Shown here: positions 54,640-63,887 of the stretch, one piece after another
Numbering within the stretch: the stretch's first letter is position 1
Layout: every line of letters begins with the position of its first letter
DNA from: Pseudomonas sp. GM79
GTDB lineage: Bacteria; Pseudomonadota; Gammaproteobacteria; Pseudomonadales; Pseudomonadaceae
DNA: 64,000 bases
Direction: 5' to 3'
Assembly (NCBI RefSeq): GCF_000282495.1
Contig: NZ_AKJE01000032.1
Coordinates: 124,001 to 188,000, forward strand
Notes under the pieces: generated by a model
Database searches by the model: none
Told to the model about the DNA's origin: nothing
What the model saw: the letters and a program-made list of their open reading frames with translations, nothing else
Made by a program: the position numbers and the translations under genes

Positions 54640-56524
54640 GGGCCGTAGCCTCCGCACTGATAGGGCTGGCGTATTCGGCTTTCAGTCGGCCGTCCTGGTC
54701 CAGGAGCCAGGCGTCCATGACTTGACGCACCACTGGCGCGGCGACGCCGGAACCGGACTCGCCGTTCTCGACCATCACCGACACCACGATTTGCGGGTTG
54801 TCGGCCGGCGCGAAGCCGACGAACAAGGCGTGGTCGCGGTGACGCTCCTGAACCTTGGAGCGATCGTACTTTTCGCCCTGCTTGATCGCGACCACCTGGG
54901 CCGTACCACTTTTGCCGGCAATCCGGTATTGAGCACCGATGGATGCCTTGCGCGCCGTACCGCGGGCACCGTGCATCACCTGCTGCATGCCGTGGTTGAC
55001 CTTGGTCCAGTCCGACGGGTCGCGCAGAATGATGTCCGGCATCGGATTTTCGTCCACCGGCTTCGCACCTTCGAGGGTCTTGGCCAAATGCGGACGATTC
55101 CACACACCCTTGTTGGCCACCAGCGCCGTGGCCTGCGCCAACTGCAACGGAGTGGACTGCATGTAGCCCTGACCGATCCCGAGAATCAGCGTTTCGCCCG
55201 GGTACCAGGCCTGACGACGGGTCGCGCGCTTCCATTCCCGGGTCGGCATCAACCCCGGCGACTCTTCGAACATGTCGAGGGAGACCTTCTGACCAATGCC
55301 AAATTTGCTCATGTAGGCCGACAACCGATCAATCCCCAGCTTGTGCGCCAGGTCATAGAAGTAGGTGTCGTTGGACCGCATGATCGCCGTGTCCAGATCC
55401 ACGTAACCGTCGCCGGTACGGTTCCAGTTACGGTATTTGTGATCGTAATTGGGCAGTTGGTAGTAACCGGGGTCGTAGACCCGGGTCGATGCAGTGACCA
55501 CGCCCGCATCCAGGCCGGCAATCGCCACCGCCGGTTTAATTGTCGAGCCCGGCGGGTACAGACCGCGCAACACGCGGTTGAACAATGGCCGGTCGATGGA
55601 ATCGCGCAACTCGGAATAGGCTTTGAAACTGATGCCGGTGACGAACAGGTTCGGGTCAAAACTCGGCTGACTGACCATCGCCAGGACTTCGCCGGTTTTC
55701 GGGTCCAGCGCCACTACCGCGCCACGACGACCGCCGAGCGCGGCTTCGGCGGCTTCCTGCAATTTGATGTCCAGGCTCAGGACGATGTCCTTGCCGGAAA
55801 TCGGCTCGGTACGTTTGAGCACCCGCAACACGCGGCCACGGGCGTTGGTCTCGACTTCTTCGTAACCGACCTGACCGTGCAGCTCGGGCTCGTAAAACCG
55901 CTCGATGCCGGTTTTACCAATTTGATGGGTGCCGCTGTAACTCACCGGATCGAGCGTCTTGAGCTCTTTCTCGTTGATCCGCCCCATGTAACCCACCGAG
56001 TGCGCAAAGTGCGCGCCCTGCGGGTAATGCCGCACCAGCTGCGCGACCACTTCCACACCAGGCAGGCGGAACTGGTTCACCGCGATGCGGGCGATCTGCT
56101 CTTCGCTCAGTTCGAACAGGATTGGCACCGGCTCAAACGGTCGGCGCCCCTGACGCATGCGCTTCTCGAAAATCACCCGGTCCTCGGGCGTCAGCTCCAG
56201 CACTTCAACGATCACGTCGAGCACTTGCTGCCAGTCACCGGAGCGTTCGCGGGTCATGCTCAGGCTGAAGCTGGGCCGGTTATCGGCCACCACCACGCCA
56301 TTGCGGTCGAAGATCAATCCGCGAGTCGGCGGAATCGGCTGCACATGGACGCGGTTGTTTTCCGACAGTGTCGAGTGGTACTCGTACTGGATCACCTGAA
56401 GGAAATACAGCCGCGCGATCAGCACGCCAATCAGCGCCACCACTGCAATGGCCCCGAACACGACGCGGCCACGCACCAGACGGGCGTCTTTTTCGTGGTC
56501 CTTGATGCGGATCGGCTGGGGCAT
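54629..56524 (-). CDS. mrdA: penicillin-binding protein 2 (elongasome transpeptidase)
   Basis: The 631-residue class B PBP has one N-terminal TM helix (VVFGAIAVVALIGVLIARLY), a dimerisation domain, and a transpeptidase domain with YPPGSTIKPAVAIA (SxxK), MRSNDTYFYDLAHKLG (SxN) and IAGKSGTAQVVAI (KSGT). It crosslinks new peptidoglycan together with RodA downstream. ATG 56524 starts at the family N-terminus MPQPIRIKDH; the longer frame upstream is not conserved-looking. Also called pbpA. Confidence 0.96.
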   Translation of the reverse strand: MPQPIRIKDHEKDARLVRGRVVFGAIAVVALIGVLIARLYFLQVIQYEYHSTLSENNRVHVQPIPPTRGLIFDRNGVVVADNRPSFSLSMTRERSGDWQQVLDVIVEVLELTPEDRVIFEKRMRQGRRPFEPVPILFELSEEQIARIAVNQFRLPGVEVVAQLVRHYPQGAHFAHSVGYMGRINEKELKTLDPVSYSGTHQIGKTGIERFYEPELHGQVGYEEVETNARGRVLRVLKRTEPISGKDIVLSLDIKLQEAAEAALGGRRGAVVALDPKTGEVLAMVSQPSFDPNLFVTGISFKAYSELRDSIDRPLFNRVLRGLYPPGSTIKPAVAIAGLDAGVVTASTRVYDPGYYQLPNYDHKYRNWNRTGDGYVDLDTAIMRSNDTYFYDLAHKLGIDRLSAYMSKFGIGQKVSLDMFEESPGLMPTREWKRATRRQAWYPGETLILGIGQGYMQSTPLQLAQATALVANKGVWNRPHLAKTLEGAKPVDENPMPDIILRDPSDWTKVNHGMQQVMHGARGTARKASIGAQYRIAGKSGTAQVVAIKQGEKYDRSKVQERHRDHALFVGFAPADNPQIVVSVMVENGESGSGVAAPVVRQVMDAWLLDQDGRLKAEYASPISAEATAREE

Positions 56525-56534
56525 GAGGGCAGAA

Positions 56535-57002
56535 CTACTTGTGGTAAGGGTGGCCGGACAGGACTGTCCAGGCACGATACAGCTGTTCGCCGATCAGAAT
56601 CCGCACCAATGGGTGCGGCAACGTCAACGGTGACAACGACCAGCGTTGATCCGCCCGGGCACAGACTTCCGGCGCCAGCCCTTCGGGGCCGCCGACCATG
56701 AAATTCACCGTGCGCGAGTCCAGCCGCCAGCGATCGAGCTCAACCGCCAGTTGCTCGGTGCTCCAGGGCTTGCCGTGGACTTCGAGGGTGACAATGCGCT
56801 CGTTCGGCCCGACCTTGGCCAGCATGGCTTCGCCTTCCTGACGGATAAAGCGCGCCACGTCGGCGTTCTTGCCGCGGGTGTTGAGCGGAATTTCCACCAG
56901 TTCCAGCGCCAGCTCGGACGGAAGACGCTTGGCATATTCATGCCAGCCTTCTTCCACCCATTTGGGCATGCGTGAACCGACGGCGATCAGTCGCAGTCGC
57001 AC
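56535..57002 (-). CDS. rlmH: 23S rRNA (pseudouridine1915-N3)-methyltransferase
   Basis: The 155-residue SPOUT methyltransferase methylates pseudouridine 1915 in helix 69. Conserved are [20 protein letters not shown] and [20 protein letters not shown] and the terminal [15 protein letters not shown]. It starts with GTG at 57002; no ATG is available. It follows rsfS after nine bases, so both ribosome factors are co-transcribed. Confidence 0.95.
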   Translation of the reverse strand: MRLRLIAVGSRMPKWVEEGWHEYAKRLPSELALELVEIPLNTRGKNADVARFIRQEGEAMLAKVGPNERIVTLEVHGKPWSTEQLAVELDRWRLDSRTVNFMVGGPEGLAPEVCARADQRWSLSPLTLPHPLVRILIGEQLYRAWTVLSGHPYHK

Positions 57003-57011
57003 AGCGTTCCC

Positions 57012-57506
57012 TTATTGCTGGTCTTTGTTGAGCTTGATGAAATGCTCATGGGTGTTTTCCGGGCTGTGGTGCGCGGCGCTGCCGGCACGGCTCTGCTCGG
57101 CACCCTGCCACAAACGCTCCAGGTCATAGAACTGGCGAGCGCTGGCAGTCATCATGTGCACGATGACGTCGTCCATATCCAGCAGCACCCAGTCGCTGTC
57201 GCCCTTGCCTTCTTCACCCAACGGCTTGACGCCCTGAGCCTTGACCGACTCGCGGACCTTATCCAGCATCGCGCCGATCTGGCGGTTGGAAGTACCGGTA
57301 GCGATGATCATGAAATCAGTGATGCTCTGCTTTTCACGAACGTCGATCACCAGAACATCCTGGGCCTTGACGTCTTCCAGGGCCGCTACGGCAACCTTGA
57401 CCAGCTCTTCGCCGCGCAGTTCCGGGCCGGTATTGGCCACTACTGGCAGCGGAGCGCTCTTGAACGTGCCCTTGCGCTTTACTTTGTTTACGTCTTTGTC
57501 AGTCAT
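57012..57506 (-). CDS. rsfS: ribosomal silencing factor RsfS
   Basis: The 164-residue protein binds uL14 and blocks subunit joining in starvation. The core (about residues 40-140) holds DVLVIDVREKQSITDFMIIA, GTSNRQIGAMLDKV, SDWVLLDMDDVIVHMMT and ARQFYDLERLW. E. coli RsfS has about 105 residues; here there is a 40-residue basic N-terminal leader (NKVKRKGTFKSAPLPV) and a His-rich tail (AAHHSPENTHEHF). ATG 57506 is the first ATG with no earlier family-like sequence. Confidence 0.92.
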   Translation of the reverse strand: MTDKDVNKVKRKGTFKSAPLPVVANTGPELRGEELVKVAVAALEDVKAQDVLVIDVREKQSITDFMIIATGTSNRQIGAMLDKVRESVKAQGVKPLGEEGKGDSDWVLLDMDDVIVHMMTASARQFYDLERLWQGAEQSRAGSAAHHSPENTHEHFIKLNKDQQ

Positions 57507-57578
57507 ATAAAACTCGTTTTGCTCATGTGTTCGGGCGCTTCGATACACGCATTCACGTGCCTTGAAGCGCGCCCTTTT

Positions 57579-58268
57579 TCAGTTCGACGCACGGTAAAGC
57601 CCGTGCGCATCGATGTAGGCCAGGACCGCGTCGGGCACCAGGAAACGTACCGACTTACCGCTGGCCAGCAGTTGACGGATCTGGGTGGCGGATACCGCGA
57701 GCGGCGTCTGCCAGACGAATGCAATCTGTCCGCTCGGCCCTTTGAGGGCCAGCGGGTCGCTCACCGAGCGTGCCGCCAACAGATTGCGCAAGGCATCCGG
57801 CGGTTCGCTGTCGGCATCCGGGCGTTGCAGCACCAGGATGTGGCAATGCTGGAGCAACTCTTCCCAGCGGTGCCAAGTGGGCAGGCCGCAAAATGCGTCC
57901 CAGCCCAAAAGTAGAAAAACCTGATCTTGTGCGGCAAGTTCGGCGCGCATCAGTTCCAGGGTGTCGATGGTGTAGGACGGTTTGTCCCGCTGCAATTCGC
58001 GGGCGTCCACTACCAACGGTGCCACACCGGCCACCGCGCACTTGACCATCGCCAGACGGTCCTTCGCCGACACCTGCGGCGTACCGCGATGAGGCGGCCT
58101 GGCACTGGGTGTCAGACGCAACTCATCGAGCGCCAGCGATTCGGCGACTTCCAGCGCACCGCGCAAATGGCCGATGTGCACCGGGTCGAAGGTCCCGCCC
58201 AACACGCCAATGCGTCGAGGCTGGGGCTCGCTGGCGGTCACCTGGGCTGACGGGTCGAAGTCGCCCAA
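57579..58268 (-). CDS. nadD: nicotinate-nucleotide adenylyltransferase
   Basis: The enzyme converts NaMN to NaAD in NAD synthesis. Visible are [20 protein letters not shown] (nucleotidyltransferase HxGH), [36 protein letters not shown] and [20 protein letters not shown]. No ATG exists before the conserved RRIGVLGG. I use TTG 58268, with AGGAG ten bases upstream and directly after the proA stop; GTG at 58241 or at 58304 are alternatives, so the N-terminus is uncertain by up to 20 residues. Confidence 0.92.
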   Translation of the reverse strand: MGDFDPSAQVTASEPQPRRIGVLGGTFDPVHIGHLRGALEVAESLALDELRLTPSARPPHRGTPQVSAKDRLAMVKCAVAGVAPLVVDARELQRDKPSYTIDTLELMRAELAAQDQVFLLLGWDAFCGLPTWHRWEELLQHCHILVLQRPDADSEPPDALRNLLAARSVSDPLALKGPSGQIAFVWQTPLAVSATQIRQLLASGKSVRFLVPDAVLAYIDAHGLYRASN

Positions 58269-58269
58269 G

Positions 58270-59541
58270 TCAGAGCGACTCCTGGCCGCGCAACTGACCG
58301 TCACCGACCACGATGTACTTCTCGCAGGTCAGCCCTTCGAGGCCCACCGGGCCGCGGGCGTGCAGCTTATCAGTAGAAATGCCAATCTCGGCACCCAATC
58401 CGTATTCGAAGCCATCGGCAAAGCACGTCGGCGTATTGATCATTACCGAAGACGAATCGACTTCAGCCACGAAACGCCGGGTGTCGGCCAGGTTTTCGCT
58501 GACGATCGAATCGGTGTGATGGGAGCCGTACTTGTTAATGTGCTCGATGGCCTGATCCAGACCGTCGACCACGCGGATCGAGAGGATCGGCGCCAGGTAT
58601 TCGGTGTGCCAGTCTTCTTCAGTGGCCGCAACGGCCTCGATGATCGCCCGTGTACGCTCGCAACCGCGCAGCTCGACGCCTTTTTCGCGCAACTGTGCCG
58701 CCATCGACGGCAGGAAATCCTTGGCGACCGCTTGATCCACCAGCAGGGTTTCCATGGCGCCACAGATGCCATAACGGTAAGTCTTGGCGTTGAACGCGAT
58801 GCGCTGGGCTTTCGGCAGATCGGCGTGGGCGCTGACGTAGACGTGACAAATGCCGTCCAGGTGCTTGATCACGGGCACGCGGGCATCGCGACTGACCCGT
58901 TCGATGAGGCCACGGCCACCGCGGGGCACGATAACGTCGACGTATTCCGGCATGGTGATCAATGCGCCGACGGCAGCACGGTCGGTGGTTTCGACCACTT
59001 GCACTACGGCGGCCGGCAGACCGGCCTCGGCCAGGCCGCGCTGGATGCAGGCGGCAATGGCACGATTGGAATGAATCGCCTCGGAGCCGCCACGCAGGAT
59101 GGTCGCGTTGCCGGACTTCAGGCACAGGCTGGCGGCATCGATGGTCACGTTCGGCCGTGATTCGTAGATGATCCCGATCACGCCCAATGGCACGCGCATC
59201 TTGCCGACCTGGATGCCAGACGGGCGATAACTCATGTCGCGGATCGCCCCCACTGGGTCCGGCAGTGCCGCGACCTGACGCAAACCGACGATCATGCCGT
59301 CGATGCGCTCCGGGGTCAGTGCCAGACGTTCCAGCAAAGCAGGTTCCAGACCATTGGCGCGGCCGGCGGCCAAATCCAGTTCATTGGCCGCGGTCAGCTC
59401 GGCGCGTGCAGCGTCCAGCGCATTGGCAGCCGCCTGCAAGGCGCGGTTTTTCTGCGCGGTGCTGGCACGGCCGATCACGCGGGAAGCTTCGCGGGCGGCG
59501 CGACCCAAACGGGTCATGTAGTCAAGAACGGACTCAGTCAT
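58270..59541 (-). CDS. proA: gamma-glutamyl phosphate reductase
   Basis: The 423-residue aldehyde-dehydrogenase-fold enzyme reduces gamma-glutamyl phosphate in proline synthesis. It has [37 protein letters not shown] with the catalytic Cys, and [23 protein letters not shown] 59541 is the first start that fits. It heads the long minus-strand series that runs into nadD, rsfS and the cell-wall genes. Confidence 0.96.
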   Translation of the reverse strand: MTESVLDYMTRLGRAAREASRVIGRASTAQKNRALQAAANALDAARAELTAANELDLAAGRANGLEPALLERLALTPERIDGMIVGLRQVAALPDPVGAIRDMSYRPSGIQVGKMRVPLGVIGIIYESRPNVTIDAASLCLKSGNATILRGGSEAIHSNRAIAACIQRGLAEAGLPAAVVQVVETTDRAAVGALITMPEYVDVIVPRGGRGLIERVSRDARVPVIKHLDGICHVYVSAHADLPKAQRIAFNAKTYRYGICGAMETLLVDQAVAKDFLPSMAAQLREKGVELRGCERTRAIIEAVAATEEDWHTEYLAPILSIRVVDGLDQAIEHINKYGSHHTDSIVSENLADTRRFVAEVDSSSVMINTPTCFADGFEYGLGAEIGISTDKLHARGPVGLEGLTCEKYIVVGDGQLRGQESL

Positions 59542-59589
59542 GGTCTGCAATGGTCTTTGCTAAGGTCTTGGTAAAGAGTAAAGCGGCAG

Positions 59590-59595
59590 ATTATA
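59590..59595 (-). promoter_or_regulatory. -10 box for the proA-nadD series
   Basis: A consensus TATAAT lies on the minus strand 48 bp upstream of proA, with TGTTAG at 17-bp spacing as a poor -35. This is the most likely sigma70 promoter for the operon. Confidence 0.55.
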
Positions 59596-59730
59596 GCTGT
59601 CGCGTCCCGGGACTAACAGCGGTGACAGGCGGATGGTCGAAATGGAGGGCAATTTGCCGACGTTCAGCCGTGATTAAGTTGCATATTGTTATCATCACGA
59701 CTCAATCAGCCCTGATAAACGCTGTTCATC

Positions 59731-60429
59731 ATGACCAATCTGCCTGTTTCTGCATCCACTACGCGCCAGCCCACGGGGCTGCCGGATGCATTTTTCGACC
59801 GCGACGCCCAAACGCTGGCCCGGGATTTACTGGGCAAAATCATCCGCCATAAGGTCGGTGACCTGTGGCTCAGCGCCCGGATCATCGAGACCGAAGCCTA
59901 TTACTTCGAAGAAAAAGGCAGCCACGCCTCCCTTGGCTACACAGAAAAGCGTAAAGCTTTGTTTCTGGATGGCGGCCACATCTATATGTATTACGCCCGC
60001 GGTGGCGATTCGTTGAACTTCAGCGCTCAGGGTCCGGGTAATGCGGTATTGATCAAATCCGCCTATCCATGGGTCGACGAACTGAGCGGGCCGGCGAGCC
60101 TGGCGCAAATGCTATTGAACAATCCCGATGCTCAGGGCCGCCCTCGCCCCTCGCAAAAGCTGTGTGCCGGGCAGACGCTGCTTTGCAAGGCGCTGGGGCT
60201 GAAGGTGCCGGTCTGGGACGCCAAGCGCTTCGACCATGAAGTACTGCTGGTGGAAGATGTCGGGCCGGCGCCCGGCCACATTATCCAGACCACACGCCTG
60301 GGCATTCCCCACGGGCGTGACGAACACTTGATGTACCGTTTTGTTGATGCGGCTTACGCACTTTATTGCACGCGCAACCCGCTGCGCCGGGGGCAAGTCG
60401 AAGGGCGCGATTATTTTTTGCTGACGTGA
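59731..60429 (+). CDS. mpg: 3-methyladenine DNA glycosylase (AAG/MPG family)
   Basis: The 232-residue enzyme excises alkylated purines. It shows ARDLLGKIIRHKVGDLWLSA, IIETEAYYFEEKGSHAS (catalytic Glu), GGHIYMYYARGGDSLNF and AGQTLLCKALGL. Together with the AidB-like gene it gives two alkylation-related genes in the window, not linked. The ATG at 59731 is divergent from proA. A REPIN follows 16 bp after the stop. Confidence 0.93.
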   Translation: MTNLPVSASTTRQPTGLPDAFFDRDAQTLARDLLGKIIRHKVGDLWLSARIIETEAYYFEEKGSHASLGYTEKRKALFLDGGHIYMYYARGGDSLNFSAQGPGNAVLIKSAYPWVDELSGPASLAQMLLNNPDAQGRPRPSQKLCAGQTLLCKALGLKVPVWDAKRFDHEVLLVEDVGPAPGHIIQTTRLGIPHGRDEHLMYRFVDAAYALYCTRNPLRRGQVEGRDYFLLT

Positions 60430-60445
60430 ACGATGAAAATCCAGT

Positions 60446-60533
60446 GTGGGAGCGGGCTTGCTCGCGAAGGGGCCCTTTCAGTCGATATTAGTGCCGCCTG
60501 ACACTCCGCCTTCGCGAGCAAGCCCGCTCCCAC
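60446..60533. repeat. REPIN, GTGGG-first type
   Basis: Arms at 60446-60468 and 60511-60533. The spacer has TCAGTCGATATTAGTGCCGC and CTGACACT, again a variant of the GTGGG-first spacer. It lies between two plus-strand genes. Confidence 0.95.
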
Positions 60534-60605
60534 ATGAAATCTGTGGTGTTGTGAAGATTGCGTTTGTCCCTTGAGGCCAATTGATTATTTGATGGAGTTG
60601 TTTTT

Positions 60606-61922
60606 ATGGGCCCATGGCTCGATAGCGTGACCGGTTGGCTGACGATCAATCCGCAGTGGTTGGCCGCGGCAGTGTTCATTGTGGCTTGCATTGAATGCCT
60701 GGCGATTGCCGGGCTGATCGTGCCCGGCACAGTATTGCTGTTTGCCGTGGCAGTGCTGGCCGGCAGTGGCGCGTTGTCATTGGGTGAAACGCTGCTACTG
60801 GGTTTCCTCGGCGGTGTGCTGGGTGACATCGTTTCGTACTTTTTAGGGCGACATTTCCACCAGAACATCCGTCGCCTGCCAGGGTTGCGCCATCATCCGG
60901 AATGGATGGCCGGGGCCGAGGCGTATTTCCAGCGTTATGGCATCGCCAGCCTGTTGGTCGGCCGCTTTATCGGCCCCTTGCGGCCGATGCTACCGATGGT
61001 TGCCGGGATGTGCGACATGCCCTTCCCGCGCTTCGCCGTCGTCAGCCTGTTGGCTGCCGCAGGCTGGAGCCTCGCCTATCTCCTGCCGGGCTGGGCCACC
61101 GGGGCGGCGATCCGCCTGCCACTGCCGGAAGGTTTCTGGCTTGAAGCCGGGATTGTCGCCGGCAGCATTGCGGTGATGGTAGGTCTGAGCGCAAACAGCA
61201 GCCTGCGCCGCCATCGCCAGGCAACCATCTGGATCAGCAGCATGAGCCTGTCGATCCTGATCGGCCTGTTCATTGGCTATCCGCACCTGACCGCCCTCGA
61301 CCAAGGATTGATGACCCTGATACAGGAACACCGCAGCCCGGCGCTCGATGAAGTGGCCGTGGTGTTCACGCTGATCGGCGAATTCCGCAACATGTTCATG
61401 TTCAGCGCGCTGCTGACAGTTTTGCTGTTGCTGACACGACAATGGCGGCACGCGCTTTTCGCAGGCGCCACTTTGCTTTTCACCGCACTGGGCAATACCG
61501 CGACCAAGCACTTTTTCGCCCGCGTGCGCCCGGAAGTGCTGAGCGACCCACTGACCAGCTACAGCATGCCCAGCGGCCATGCCTCGGGCTCTTTCGCATT
61601 GTTCTTGACGCTCGCGGTGCTGGCCGGTCGCGGACAACCGCCGCGCATGCGCCTGACCTGGTTGTTGGTGGGCTGCTTGCCAGCGCTGACGATTTCCTTG
61701 TCACGGGTGTACCTGGGCGCGCACTGGCCGACCGATGTGCTGGCCGGGGCGATGCTGGCGGCGTGCGTGTGCGCGGCCAGCCTTTGGCTGACTCAACGCC
61801 AGACTTCGCTCACCGCCATGCCGCCGAAAATCTGGTGGCTGGTGTTGCCTTCATTGGTGGCGTTGTTCGGTTTCTTTGTGTTGAGGCATATGCCGCATGC
61901 GATGTTGAGATACGCGTACTGA
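60606..61922 (+). CDS. DedA-PAP2 fusion membrane protein (undecaprenyl/lipid phosphatase-like)
   Basis: The 438-residue protein joins two domains. The N-terminal DedA/SNARE-associated domain (about residues 10-205) has GLIVPGTVLLFAVAVLAGSG, GDIVSYFLGRHF and RYGIASLLVGRFIGPLRPM. The C-terminal PAP2 domain (about 225-400) has KHFFARVRP, SMPSGHASGSFALF and SRVYLGAHWPTDVLAG, the three acid-phosphatase motifs. DedA proteins flip undecaprenyl phosphate or other lipids and PAP2 enzymes dephosphorylate lipid pyrophosphates, so the fusion suggests coupled lipid-carrier recycling. GGAG lies upstream of the ATG. Confidence 0.9.
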   Translation: MGPWLDSVTGWLTINPQWLAAAVFIVACIECLAIAGLIVPGTVLLFAVAVLAGSGALSLGETLLLGFLGGVLGDIVSYFLGRHFHQNIRRLPGLRHHPEWMAGAEAYFQRYGIASLLVGRFIGPLRPMLPMVAGMCDMPFPRFAVVSLLAAAGWSLAYLLPGWATGAAIRLPLPEGFWLEAGIVAGSIAVMVGLSANSSLRRHRQATIWISSMSLSILIGLFIGYPHLTALDQGLMTLIQEHRSPALDEVAVVFTLIGEFRNMFMFSALLTVLLLLTRQWRHALFAGATLLFTALGNTATKHFFARVRPEVLSDPLTSYSMPSGHASGSFALFLTLAVLAGRGQPPRMRLTWLLVGCLPALTISLSRVYLGAHWPTDVLAGAMLAACVCAASLWLTQRQTSLTAMPPKIWWLVLPSLVALFGFFVLRHMPHAMLRYAY

Positions 61923-61929
61923 AAAGATC

Positions 61930-62007
61930 AAAAGATCGCAGCCTTCGGCAGCTCCTACAGGGTGTACGCCAATTTAATGTAGGAGCGGCCGAAGGCTGCG
62001 ATCTTTT
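61930..62007. repeat. REP pair of the third family between convergent genes
   Basis: Arms 61930-61958 and 61979-62007 share the GATCGCAGCCT core and match with one mismatch in 29. With T-runs at both outer ends it can act as a bidirectional terminator for the DedA-PAP2 and LON-domain genes. Related to 29361-29443. Confidence 0.9.
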
Positions 62008-62016
62008 TAGCGCACG

Positions 62017-62607
62017 TCAGGCAAACAAGTCACCCTGCAACTTATCCAGCAACGCCTGAATCGCATCCAGACGTTGCTGCGGATCATCGAGTTGCAGCAG
62101 GTCAATTTTGTCCGTTTCGGCAAACGGCAGCAGATACGCCAACTGATTGGCCAGCGACTGTTGCCCCGTCGCTTCGGTGCCCATGTTCAGCGCTTCGACC
62201 ATTGGATGTTCCGCCAAGGCCTTGAGCAGCGCGACCAGGTCGGCGTCTTCTTCCTGTAGCGGTTGTTCGGGTTCATCTTTGAGCCATTCGACTTCGGCGA
62301 CGATCAACTGGTCGCGCTGCACCTCGGTGCGCACCACATGAAAGCGTCGCCCGCCTTTCACCCGAATGCCCAGCAGGCCATTGTCCTGCTGATGGAAATC
62401 GGTGATCAGCGCCTCGCACCCGACCCGTGCGTAGCCTTCGGGGGCGATGCCGACTTCTTCACCGTCGAGGATGCACACCACCCCGAAGCCGCCGCCCTGT
62501 TTCATGCAGCGACCGATCATGTCCAGGTAGCGCGCCTCGAAGATCTGCAAGTCGAGGATGCAGTCCGGAAACAACACCGTGTTCAGCGGAAAAAGCGGCA
62601 GACTCAT
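62017..62607 (-). CDS. LON substrate-binding domain protein
   Basis: The 196-residue protein is a stand-alone LON N-terminal domain: LPLFPLNTVLFPDCILDLQI, FEARYLDMIGRCMKQGGGFG, and RVGCEALITDFHQQDNGLLG. There is no ATPase or protease domain. Function is unknown, perhaps a protease adaptor. AGGAA lies six bases before ATG 62607, so I prefer it to the ATG at 62613, whose site would be too close. lrgB ends ten bases upstream. Confidence 0.88.
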   Translation of the reverse strand: MSLPLFPLNTVLFPDCILDLQIFEARYLDMIGRCMKQGGGFGVVCILDGEEVGIAPEGYARVGCEALITDFHQQDNGLLGIRVKGGRRFHVVRTEVQRDQLIVAEVEWLKDEPEQPLQEEDADLVALLKALAEHPMVEALNMGTEATGQQSLANQLAYLLPFAETDKIDLLQLDDPQQRLDAIQALLDKLQGDLFA

Positions 62608-62617
62608 AGACATTTCC

Positions 62618-63334
62618 TTACACCACCATCGACACCGCCAACGGCAGGAATACCGCCGTGGCTACGCCCATCAGACTCATCGCCAGCGCCGCAAAGGCAC
62701 CGCATTCTTCACTCTCCTGCAAGGCCACCGAGGTGCCGACCGCATGAGCGGTCATGCCCAGGGCCATGCCTCGAGCCTCTGGGCTGTGGACTCCGAGACG
62801 GGTCAAAAGACCCGGCCCGAAGATCGCCCCGATTACCCCGGTAATCAACACGAACACCGCCGCCAGCGCCGCGACGCCACCAATCTGCTCTGCCACCAGC
62901 ATGGCAATCGGCGAGGTGACCGATTTGGGTGCCATGGTCATCAGGATCATGTGTTCGGCGCCGAATCCCCAACCCAGCAACACCCCCATGCCCGTGGCGA
63001 CCACGCCGCCTATCACCAGCGTAGTAAATATCGGCCAGAACAACTGCCTGATCCGCCGCAGGTTGAGGTACAGCGGCACCGCCAGCGCAACAGTGGCCGG
63101 CCCGAGCAAGATGCTGAGGATCTCGGTGCTCTTGCGATATTCGGCGTAGCTCAGGCCGCAACCCACCAGGACAACGATGACCAGCAACATGGAGACCAGA
63201 ACCGGTTGCAGAAAAATCCAGCGGGTTTTCTCGTAGGCCGCCAGCACCAATTGATACGCGCCCAACGTAATGCCGATACCGAACAATGGATGATGAATCA
63301 CCGACGCCCAGGCGCCCTGCCAATCGAAAATCAT
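62618..63334 (-). CDS. lrgB: LrgB/CidB-family membrane protein
   Basis: The 238-residue protein has about eight TM helices and the LrgB pattern APKSVTSPIAMLVAEQIGGV, with ILLGPATVALAVPLY and ALGMTAHAVGTSVALQESE. LrgB/CidB proteins work with LrgA/CidA holin-like partners; in plants and some bacteria they move glycolate or pyruvate across the membrane. ATG overlaps the lrgA stop (ATGA), so the two are coupled. Confidence 0.9.
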   Translation of the reverse strand: MIFDWQGAWASVIHHPLFGIGITLGAYQLVLAAYEKTRWIFLQPVLVSMLLVIVVLVGCGLSYAEYRKSTEILSILLGPATVALAVPLYLNLRRIRQLFWPIFTTLVIGGVVATGMGVLLGWGFGAEHMILMTMAPKSVTSPIAMLVAEQIGGVAALAAVFVLITGVIGAIFGPGLLTRLGVHSPEARGMALGMTAHAVGTSVALQESEECGAFAALAMSLMGVATAVFLPLAVSMVV

Positions 63335-63693
63335 TGGTCATCCTCGCGATGAGCGTGACGCTTGACCAGGCGCTGCATCAATACGCCGGCGAAGGCCATC
63401 GATAGCAGCAGCGACAACACCAGCGCACCGGTGATCGCCCAGAAATCCGCGGCGATATCGGCGGCGTAAACCATCACGCCCACCGCTGGCGGCACCAGCA
63501 GCAACGGCAGATAACGCAGCAGGCTGCTGGCCGCGAGGTTCAGCGGCTCGCCGACTTGACCGCGAATAATCAGATACCCCAGCAGCAACAGCAGGCCAAT
63601 GATCGGCCCCGGCAGTACCGGCAAAAACAAATGGTTGAGGGCGGTGCCGAGCAATTGAAAAAGCACCAGCCAGGTCAGGCCACGTAACAACAT
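63331..63693 (-). CDS. lrgA: LrgA/CidA-family holin-like protein
   Basis: The 120-residue protein has four TM helices and starts MLLRGLTWLVLFQLLGTALN with the family's PVLPGPIIGLLLLLGYLIIR. It forms an operon with lrgB. Whether this pair acts in cell-wall lysis control or in pyruvate transport is open. ATG 63693 has GGGAG eight bases upstream; a longer upstream frame is not supported. Confidence 0.9.
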   Translation of the reverse strand: MLLRGLTWLVLFQLLGTALNHLFLPVLPGPIIGLLLLLGYLIIRGQVGEPLNLAASSLLRYLPLLLVPPAVGVMVYAADIAADFWAITGALVLSLLLSMAFAGVLMQRLVKRHAHREDDQ

Positions 63694-63736
63694 CCATTCT
63701 CTCCCACGCGTGCTCCCCACAAAGAAGGGGCCCGGC

Positions 63737-63742
63737 ATTATA
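63737..63742 (-). promoter_or_regulatory. -10 box for lrgAB
   Basis: A consensus TATAAT lies on the minus strand 44 bp before lrgA, without a recognisable -35. Confidence 0.45.
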
Positions 63743-63887
63743 AGCACGCCAACGCTATGAATCGGCATTCGCCAAAAGCATGAATAGTTGACCGGAGCAA
63801 TTTGCCATGTTGATCTAAAGTGGTTCGCAGGGAGGTCAAATCCCCCCACTCGAAAACTATAAAACCGATGACCCAAGGAGAGTCTCA

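Noticed and set aside
54395..56701. A 768-codon plus-strand frame opposite rodA and pbpA
   Set aside because: It spans several minus-strand genes with active-site motifs; no domain or start signal.
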